The notes under the pieces: generated by a model
The model's input: only the letters and a program-made list of their open reading frames with translations
Databases searched by the model: none
What the model was told of the DNA's origin: nothing
Shown: positions 58,269 through 64,000 of the stretch, one piece after another
How positions within the stretch are numbered: position 1 is the stretch's first letter
How the letters are laid out: each line of letters begins with the position of its first letter
Origin: CAVTHW01 sp963734625
GTDB taxonomy: Bacteria > Acidobacteriota > Terriglobia > Bryobacterales > Bryobacteraceae
Direction: 5' to 3'
DNA: 64,000 bases
Assembly (NCBI GenBank): GCA_963734625.1
Contig: CAVTHW010000018.1
Location: 248,001 to 312,000 of the forward strand
Made by a program: the position numbers and the translations under genes

Positions 58269-59258
58269 GTGAACAAGATCATGACCAAGCCGGTTCGTAT
58301 TCTGTCCATCGACGGAGGCGGGATACGGGGCGTGGCGCCAGCCCTGGTTCTGGCCAAGATCGAGTCCATCACGCGGAAACCAATTGCCGAACTGTTCGAC
58401 CTGATCGCCGGCACTTCCACCGGCGGAATCCTGGCCCTGGGGCTCACCAAGCCCGGCGGTGACGGAAGGCCGGAACACTCCGCCGCGAACCTGGTGTCGT
58501 TATACGAGCAGGAGGGCAGGCGCATTTTCCACCGGTCCGTGTTGTGGAGAGCACTGTCGCTAGGCAACCTGGCAGCGCAGAAGTACGAAGCCGGCGGAAT
58601 TCAAAGCGTCCTTGAGAAGTACTTCGGAGAAGCCCGCCTGCGGGATGCGCTCACTGAGGTAATCGTCCCCTGCTACGAGACCGAACGGCGGATTCCGTTC
58701 TTCTTCAAGAGCCGCAACGCCAGGAGCAAGCAAGGGTACGACTTTCCCATGACGGAAGTGGCGCGGGCGACTTCGGCGGCGCCGACCTACTTCGAGCCGC
58801 TCAGGCTGGCGAACGGAACGCCGAACGATTACTACTCCCTGATTGACGGAGGCGTATTCGCCAACAATCCCGCGATGTGCGCCTATGCGGAAGCCAAAAC
58901 AAACCATCCGGAGAGCCATGCCTTTCGGCTGGTCTCGCTGGGTTCGGGAGAGTTCAGACGGCCGCTGGTATACGGAAGAATCCGGCGATGGGGACTGGCC
59001 CGCTGGACGCAGCCCATCCTGGGCGTGACGCAGGGCGGTGTCGCCAGCACGGTGGACTACCAGCTTCGTCAACTGCTGCCGCGGTCTTCGGACGGGACGA
59101 GGAGCTACTGGCGCTTTCAGGTCCGGCTGGACGGGCAGCACGACTCGATGGACGATGCAAGATCGGACAATCTGCGCGCCCTCCGGCTTCTGACTGAGTC
59201 AATGATCCACGAGCGGCTTGACGACCTCAAGCTCCTTTGCGAGACACTGGTAGCGTAA
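58269..59258 (+). CDS. Patatin-like phospholipase
   Basis: The gene encodes 329 residues (GTG 58269; ATG 58281 is an alternative). The patatin fold is clear: the oxyanion loop DGGGIRG near 15, the nucleophile elbow GTSTGG near 48 with catalytic Ser, and the Asp of the dyad in LIDGGVFANNP near 200. SAAPTYFEP lies between. These enzymes hydrolyse phospholipids or lysophospholipids; CBASS effector CapV is a member activated by a cyclic dinucleotide. No signal peptide is visible, so it is cytoplasmic. It is four bases from a diadenylate cyclase gene. Confidence 0.88.
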   Translation: MNKIMTKPVRILSIDGGGIRGVAPALVLAKIESITRKPIAELFDLIAGTSTGGILALGLTKPGGDGRPEHSAANLVSLYEQEGRRIFHRSVLWRALSLGNLAAQKYEAGGIQSVLEKYFGEARLRDALTEVIVPCYETERRIPFFFKSRNARSKQGYDFPMTEVARATSAAPTYFEPLRLANGTPNDYYSLIDGGVFANNPAMCAYAEAKTNHPESHAFRLVSLGSGEFRRPLVYGRIRRWGLARWTQPILGVTQGGVASTVDYQLRQLLPRSSDGTRSYWRFQVRLDGQHDSMDDARSDNLRALRLLTESMIHERLDDLKLLCETLVA

Positions 59259-59262
59259 GGAA

Positions 59263-60414
59263 ATGGCGCCGCTCTGGTTCAGATGGCAAGCTTGGGTCGA
59301 CTTTGCGGTTCTCAGTGTCGCTCTCTACTTTCTGTTTCGCTGGGCGCGTGAGATTCGGGCGCTGCGCGTGGTTTTCGCGATCCTCGGGCTGCAAGGCCTG
59401 GCTCGGCTCACAAGGCAGTTCGATCTCACGATCACAGGCTGGGTCCTGGACATCGCGACCATTCTTCTAGGTCTGATGTTGCTCTTCTTCTTTCAGCCGG
59501 AACTTAGACGGACCTTTCTGAAGTTGGACGCCCTGCTGAGGCTGGGCTTACGGCCGAGCCTGGCGCTGGAATCGGGATACCGGGCGATTGCGGAAGCCGC
59601 CTTCTCCCTGGCCGGGGAGAAGGTGGGGGCGTTGATGGTGATCGCGCGCAGGGATTCTCTCCGCGAGTCGGGTAGCGGAGGCATAGTATTCGGGGCGGAG
59701 ATTTCTCATGAGATCCTTAACGCGATTTTCCGCAAGAATTCCCCAGTCCACGATGGCGCCGTCATCATCGAAGCCAACCGGATCGCGCGGGTCGCCGTGG
59801 TCCTTTCTCTAACCCAGCGTTTCGATGTGCCCTTCCAATTCGGCACGCGACACCGCGCCGCGATGGGCATCACGGAACGGACCGACGCTCTGGTGATCGT
59901 GGTTTCGGAGGAGCGGGGCGAGGTGACGCTGATGCACAACCTTGAGATCACCGCCGTGCGCAGCGTCGACGAACTCCTGGGGTTGATCGAGAAACTCACG
60001 GCCGGTCCCCGTGCCGGTCTCCTGACGAGGATGAGAGGCTGGCTGTTCCACGACCTGCACTACAAGTTCGCGGCCGGCGGCTTGGCGGCGCTGCTTTGGG
60101 GAATGTCGGTAATGGGCACCGGAACCACGGTGCGGCTGGTCAGCGTCCCGATCGAATTCGCCGGCGTGCCGGCGGACATGGAGATCGTTTCTCAATCGGA
60201 AACCAGTCTGGACGTGCAGTTGCGTGGGACGCCGTGGCTGCTGGGCTCGGTTGGTCTCACCGGGCTGGTGGCCCGTTTTGGCCTTTCAAATCCGGAGGCT
60301 GGGCAGGTGGTTCTAAGGGTCGCCTCCGACAATCTCAACTTGCCGCCCGGCGTAATCCTCGACCGCGTGCGTCCGGAGGTAGTCACCTTGCGTCTTGCCC
60401 GGCGAGTAAAGTGA
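59263..60414 (+). CDS. dacA: Diadenylate cyclase fused to a YbbR domain
   Basis: The gene encodes 383 residues. Three hydrophobic segments occupy about 10-80 as in CdaA. The DAC domain covers about 95-245, with the catalytic SPVHDGAVII and GTRHRAAMGITE motifs (DGA and RHR). A fourth membrane segment follows near 268-288 (FAAGGLAALLWGMSVMG). The last 95 residues resemble a YbbR/CdaR repeat (VRLVSVPIEFAGVPADMEIV, DVQLRGTPWLL, VILDRVRPEVVTLRL). In Firmicutes CdaA and its regulator CdaR are separate adjacent genes. The enzyme makes c-di-AMP from two ATP. AAGGAA precedes the start. Confidence 0.9.
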   Translation: MAPLWFRWQAWVDFAVLSVALYFLFRWAREIRALRVVFAILGLQGLARLTRQFDLTITGWVLDIATILLGLMLLFFFQPELRRTFLKLDALLRLGLRPSLALESGYRAIAEAAFSLAGEKVGALMVIARRDSLRESGSGGIVFGAEISHEILNAIFRKNSPVHDGAVIIEANRIARVAVVLSLTQRFDVPFQFGTRHRAAMGITERTDALVIVVSEERGEVTLMHNLEITAVRSVDELLGLIEKLTAGPRAGLLTRMRGWLFHDLHYKFAAGGLAALLWGMSVMGTGTTVRLVSVPIEFAGVPADMEIVSQSETSLDVQLRGTPWLLGSVGLTGLVARFGLSNPEAGQVVLRVASDNLNLPPGVILDRVRPEVVTLRLARRVK

Positions 60415-60421
60415 GAAGAGC

Positions 60422-62239
60422 ATGAAGGTCTGGCCGCTCTTTACGGCGCTGCTTCTCCCGGTGCTGCTTCCGGGCCAGACGCCCTGTCCTCCGACGCCAG
60501 CGTATTCGCCCTGCGAAGTGGTTTTCGAGTTGTCGAACGAAGAAGTCCGCGCGCACCCCAACCCCTACCTGAGCGTCACGCTGGAGGTGGAATTCCGGTC
60601 GCCGCACTTCCGCACCTACCGCTTGCCCGCATTCTGGGATGGAGAGAATCGGATTGTGGCCCGCTTCGCGCCCACCGAAGCTGGGGACTGGGACTTTCGC
60701 GTGACCAGCAACTTGGAGCGGTTCGACGGCAAGATGGGCCGGATCCTGGCCACGCCGTCGGATTCTCCCGGTTTTCTCCGCGCGCGCAACTTCCACCACT
60801 GGGGCTACATGGAAAACGACCAGCCCCACCTCTGGATGGGCGACACGTGCCTGAGGTTCGGATTCCTCAGCCGGGACTATTTCGACAAGCTGATCGCGAC
60901 CCGCGCCAAGCAGAAGTTCAACCACATCCGCGGCCTGGTGATCGGCAACGCCGAGGACTCCCTTAAGGCCTACCCTTCCCCGGATCGTCCCAATCCGGAG
61001 TACTTCCAAGAGGCCGACCGCCGAATCCTGGCGATGAACAGGGCGGGCATCACCGCCGACCTGATCCTGGCCGGGGGTCAAGGCTACCTTTCGAAGCTGT
61101 TTCCGGAGCGCGCGCAGCACGAGCGCTACGTCCGCTACCTGGTGGCGCGTTACGCGGCCATGCACGTCACCTGGCAGGGCGTCCAGGAGTTCGAAAACTA
61201 CGAAGACGGCCGGGACCTGCTGAAGGAAATCGGGACTCTTCTCAAGAACCTGGACCCTTATCAGCATCCGCGCAGCACGGGCTCGATCGCCAGCGCGGGA
61301 CCGCTAGCCGACGACGGCTGGATGACCCACATCGTGTACGGGTCCTCCGACGCGCAACTGGAGGCGATCGAGCACCAACTTTACGCGCTCCCTGCCGTGA
61401 GCGCCGGCCTCAGCGTGGAGGGAGAAGACGCCGGAGCTGTCCGGAAGCGGCTCTGGGAGGCCACGATCAACGGCCAGTACCCGGTGTTCGGCGGCAATTC
61501 CGATGCCGGTCCGGAGAACCTCGATTCCCCCGCCGCCCGCCAGATGACCGTTTGGTACGACTTCTTCTCCGGAACGCGCCACTGGGAACTGGAGCCCTAC
61601 TTCGACGTGGATGGGGGCCGTGCGCTGGCGCTGGAGATCCCCAATGGCGAGGAGATGGAGGGGATCGAGTACATCGTTTACGTGGAGAAGCCCGGCCCGG
61701 TCGAGATCGTCCTCCAGAGGCAGAAATACAACGTCGCCTGGATCGACCCGAGCACCGGACAGCGGCTCAAGCAAAAGGATTTCAAGGGCAACCGGCTCAC
61801 GATCGCTCCGCCCGACGCCAAGCACGATTGGGTGCTTCACATCTCGCGCGAAGACAAGAAGGAGAGCATGCTCCGATCCTACAAGTTCGAATCGCGCCCG
61901 ATTCTCATGCAGGAAGTGGAACAGAACGCTCAGCGCATTCCCTATGAAATGGCCGCCCCTTCCGGGGACGAGATCCGCGTGGGCGAAGCGATTCACTACT
62001 CCGCCAAGATCCAGCGCGATACGCGGGCCACGCGGTCGATGCTGTGGCTCTGGACCGCGGAGGTCGTCGGCGCCGACGGGCAGGGTTACCGCGTCCTGGG
62101 AACCGGGCCTGAAGGTCAGTTGCGGATCCCGGCCGGCATCGCCAAGCGGTATCCGGCAGTGATGAACCTTCGGTTGGCGGGCATGAACGCCAACGGGAAG
62201 GTTTACTTTTCCGACAGGGTTTTTAAGTTGATCCAGTGA
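60422..62239 (+). CDS. Secreted DUF5060 glycoside-hydrolase-like protein
   Basis: The 605-residue protein has a signal peptide (LFTALLLPVLLPGQTP), an N-terminal beta domain of DUF5060 type (NPYLSVTLEVEFRSPHFRTY, FWDGENRIVARFAPTEAGDW), and a TIM-barrel-like domain from about 130 (HHWGYMENDQPHLWMGDTCL, QGVQEFENYEDGRD). A C-terminal beta domain follows. Family relatives act on plant cell-wall polysaccharides. The carboxylates are not assigned with certainty. The start lies seven bases after dacA. Confidence 0.72.
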   Translation: MKVWPLFTALLLPVLLPGQTPCPPTPAYSPCEVVFELSNEEVRAHPNPYLSVTLEVEFRSPHFRTYRLPAFWDGENRIVARFAPTEAGDWDFRVTSNLERFDGKMGRILATPSDSPGFLRARNFHHWGYMENDQPHLWMGDTCLRFGFLSRDYFDKLIATRAKQKFNHIRGLVIGNAEDSLKAYPSPDRPNPEYFQEADRRILAMNRAGITADLILAGGQGYLSKLFPERAQHERYVRYLVARYAAMHVTWQGVQEFENYEDGRDLLKEIGTLLKNLDPYQHPRSTGSIASAGPLADDGWMTHIVYGSSDAQLEAIEHQLYALPAVSAGLSVEGEDAGAVRKRLWEATINGQYPVFGGNSDAGPENLDSPAARQMTVWYDFFSGTRHWELEPYFDVDGGRALALEIPNGEEMEGIEYIVYVEKPGPVEIVLQRQKYNVAWIDPSTGQRLKQKDFKGNRLTIAPPDAKHDWVLHISREDKKESMLRSYKFESRPILMQEVEQNAQRIPYEMAAPSGDEIRVGEAIHYSAKIQRDTRATRSMLWLWTAEVVGADGQGYRVLGTGPEGQLRIPAGIAKRYPAVMNLRLAGMNANGKVYFSDRVFKLIQ

Positions 62240-62910
62240 CTTCGCGCATTCTGGCCATCGATACTACGGGACCGTTCGGCAGCCTCGCCCTCGTGGCGGA
62301 GGGCGGAGTTGTCGAGGAGACGCTGCTCCATTCAGAGGAAGGTTTTAGCCGCGTCATTCACCTGGAACTCGGGCAGTTGCTGGCCCGGCGCGGCTGGCGC
62401 CTTCACGATATCGACGGGTTCGCCGCGGCATCCGGGCCCGGTTCGTTCACGGGGATCCGGGTGGGCTTGACGGCGGTCAAAGGCCTGGCTGAGGCGGAGC
62501 GGAAGCCGGCCTTCGGGATCTCCAACCTGCAGGCGATCGCCTGGCATGGGTCCGGCCCCCGGCGCGCGGCGCTTATGGACGCGCGCCGGGGCGAGGTCTA
62601 CGGGGCGGTCTACACGGCCGCGCTCGAGCTGGTGCAACCGGAAACGGTGGCCGAATTGGGGGGTTGGCTGGAAAGCATTCCGGAGGGCGAGTTGGAATTC
62701 CTGGCAGCGGACCTGGGGCCATTTCGCCAGGCGCTGGATGGCTCCCGCTTTGCTCTGGCCGCCAGAAGACAGACTCCCCGGGCGCTGGCTGGAGCCGTGG
62801 GCCTAATTGCCGCCGCAGGGCTGGAAACGGGCGCAGGAACGGATCCTAGCCTCATCGATGCCAACTACGTCCGCCGATCCGACGCCGAACTGCTCTGGAA
62901 GGATCGCTGA
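62236..62910 (+). CDS. tsaB: tRNA threonylcarbamoyladenosine protein TsaB
   Basis: GTG 62236 overlaps the previous stop by four bases; the product has 224 residues. TsaB features are ILAIDTTGPFGSLAL at the start and FAAASGPGSFTGIRVGL near 63. The length and the lack of the HxxxH metal site of TsaD fit TsaB. It supports TsaD in making t6A at position 37 of ANN-reading tRNAs, an essential modification. Confidence 0.92.
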   Translation: MTSRILAIDTTGPFGSLALVAEGGVVEETLLHSEEGFSRVIHLELGQLLARRGWRLHDIDGFAAASGPGSFTGIRVGLTAVKGLAEAERKPAFGISNLQAIAWHGSGPRRAALMDARRGEVYGAVYTAALELVQPETVAELGGWLESIPEGELEFLAADLGPFRQALDGSRFALAARRQTPRALAGAVGLIAAAGLETGAGTDPSLIDANYVRRSDAELLWKDR

Positions 62911-62963
62911 ACGGCAGCGAAGGCTCGCACAGAACTTTAGTGCAGGTTCTGCCATTACCGCTA

Positions 62964-62992
62964 TTGACCCAGTACTAGTTCGCCTATATAAT
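62964..62992 (+). promoter_or_regulatory. Sigma-70 promoter of the response regulator
   Basis: TTGACC at 62964-62969, a 17-base spacer and a perfect TATAAT at 62987-62992. Transcription should begin near 63000, leaving a leader of about 17 bases. Confidence 0.8.
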
Positions 62993-63016
62993 CCATTCTA
63001 GGACTCTTGGTGCACT

Positions 63017-63751
63017 ATGAGTGACGGCGACACACAGGCTATTGAGGAAGCGCCTTTCGGGCTGGCGATGAGGGAGGCGCCGTCGCGCATCCGGGTGCTT
63101 ATAGCCGACGACCATCCGGTTGTCCGGGAGGGAATCCGGAAGCTTCTGAGCCTTGAGGAAGACGTCGAAGTCGTGGGTGAAGCCGAGGACGGCGAGACTA
63201 CCGTCGCCCAGGTGGAGAAGTTAGATCCGGACGTCGTACTGCTCGACTTGCGCATGCCCAGGCTGGATGGTTTTGCGGCGCTCCAGCGCATCCAGAAGAT
63301 GGCCAGGAAGACGCGGGTGATCATCATCACGGCTTCCGACGACAAGAACGAGTACGTCCAGGCCATGAAACTGGGCTGCTCGGGGATCGTTCTCAAGCAG
63401 ACTTCCGGCGACCTGATCGTGAAGAGCATCCGGCGAGTGTATGCCGGCGAGATCTGGCTGGACTCGCACACGACGGCCGCCGTGATGCGGCAGTTCTCTT
63501 CCCCCTCCGACACGGCCCAAGGCAGTGTGCGCGCCCGGGACCGGTCCCCCTTGAGCCAGCGTGAGCGGGAGATAGTCGCGCTCGTGGCGCAGGGCTATAA
63601 GAACAAGGAAATGGCCGAGAAGCTGTTCATCAGCGAGCAGACGGTCAAGAACCATCTGCACAATATCTTTGACAAGCTCGGGGTGTCGGACCGTCTGGAA
63701 TTGGCGCTCTACGCCATCCATAAAGGGCTGCAAGGCGACGAAGAGCGCTGA
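63017..63751 (+). CDS. NarL/FixJ-family response regulator
   Basis: The gene encodes 244 residues. The receiver domain starts at about 30 with DDHPVVREGI, has the phosphorylated Asp in VVLLDLRMPRLDG, Thr in IIITASDDK and Lys in IVLKQTSGD. The LuxR-type helix-turn-helix is LSQREREIVALVAQGYKNKE with SEQTVKNHLHNIFDKLGVSD. A 25-residue extension precedes the receiver. No kinase is next to it, so its partner is elsewhere. Confidence 0.92.
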   Translation: MSDGDTQAIEEAPFGLAMREAPSRIRVLIADDHPVVREGIRKLLSLEEDVEVVGEAEDGETTVAQVEKLDPDVVLLDLRMPRLDGFAALQRIQKMARKTRVIIITASDDKNEYVQAMKLGCSGIVLKQTSGDLIVKSIRRVYAGEIWLDSHTTAAVMRQFSSPSDTAQGSVRARDRSPLSQREREIVALVAQGYKNKEMAEKLFISEQTVKNHLHNIFDKLGVSDRLELALYAIHKGLQGDEER

Positions 63752-63814
63752 CGTTCCACGATACTGCTTGTGTTTTCCGTCGAGTGGGAATAGTATTTGG
63801 GTGGAGGAAAGCAG

Positions 63815-64000
63815 ATGAAGTTGTCTCATATTCCCGCCGCTCTGCTTGTGTTCCTGTCTATCTCCCTGACGCTGTTGGCGCAGGCTACCTATCCCAACAT
63901 CACCAAAGTGGAGCCTGTCACGGCTAAAGCGGGAGCGGTCCTCGGCATCTCCGGCGAGAACCTCGGTAAAGATCTGGTCTCCGAAATCTATTTGACCGAC
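63815..64000 (+). CDS. Secreted IPT/TIG-domain protein, cut by window end
   Basis: ATG 63815 follows GTGGAGGAAA. The first 62 codons give a signal peptide (LLVFLSISLTLLAQA) and the start of an IPT/TIG immunoglobulin-like repeat (ITKVEPVTAKAGAVLGISGE). The rest is beyond the window. Confidence 0.65.
   Translation, partial: MKLSHIPAALLVFLSISLTLLAQATYPNITKVEPVTAKAGAVLGISGENLGKDLVSEIYLTD

Noticed and set aside
58269..60414. A standard CBASS defence operon
   Set aside because: The cyclase is a DAC-domain enzyme, not a CD-NTase, and no Cap2/Cap3 ancillary genes are present.
1..64000. CRISPR arrays, tRNA or rRNA genes
   Set aside because: No spaced direct repeats and no tRNA or rRNA sequence were noticed by reading; a covariance search would be needed to exclude a tRNA firmly.

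Overview
The window looks like Acidobacteriota DNA, most likely the Solibacter/Bryobacter group. It is GC-rich. It carries paired VWFA-related proteins of acidobacterial type, secreted carboxypeptidase-regulatory-like and CotH/EF-hand proteins, a methyltransferase with a signal peptide, and REP/RAYT and group II intron debris. No rRNA or tRNA gene was seen. The one RNA gene found is the RNase P RNA (rnpB) at 56.3-56.7 kb, minus strand.

Layout. 0-5.5 kb: the start of a PfkB-type sugar kinase, a metallophosphoesterase and secreted proteins. 5.5-18.8 kb, minus strand: a type II secretion locus in the order gspE-F-G-H-I-J-K-L-M-C-(small secreted protein)-D. It is preceded by, and translationally chained to, a YbaK-type deacylase, an ECF sigma factor, a zinc-finger anti-sigma factor and an unknown secreted protein. 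19-21 kb: folC and plsC. 21-26.6 kb: two CotH-type kinases, a DUF4956 membrane protein, a VTC-domain polyphosphate polymerase-like protein and a DUF4159 protein. 26.6-34 kb: glycogen phosphorylase, two VWFA proteins and a carboxypeptidase-regulatory-like protein. 34-39.6 kb: a vapBC pair, cobalamin-dependent metH and a sugar isomerase. 39.6-43.8 kb: a pile-up of mobile elements with two tandem group II introns, an IS110 scrap, REP palindromes and two RAYT fragments.

44-56 kb, minus strand, is the most interesting region. It encodes a complete MtrC-MtrA-MtrB-type electron conduit across the outer membrane: two decaheme cytochromes and a beta-barrel. Next to it are a Crp/Fnr regulator, a membrane-anchored GcvH-like protein, a HybA-like iron-sulfur protein, a NrfD/HybB-like quinone-interacting membrane protein, a histidine kinase with two haem-c motifs in its sensor domain, a sigma-54 response regulator and an archaemetzincin protease. 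I read this as an extracellular electron transfer module with its own redox-sensing control. 56.7-58.2 kb holds a mosaic, dead group II intron. 58.3-64 kb, plus strand: a patatin-like phospholipase coupled to a diadenylate cyclase fused to a YbbR domain, a glycoside-hydrolase-like secreted protein, tsaB, a LuxR-type response regulator and the start of a secreted protein.

A caution applies throughout. At least 22 apparent frameshifts fall inside otherwise well-conserved genes, with four in metH alone and others in gspD, gspE and the mtrB-like gene. This pattern fits indel errors in the assembly better than gene decay. I give full gene spans and mark the shift sites.
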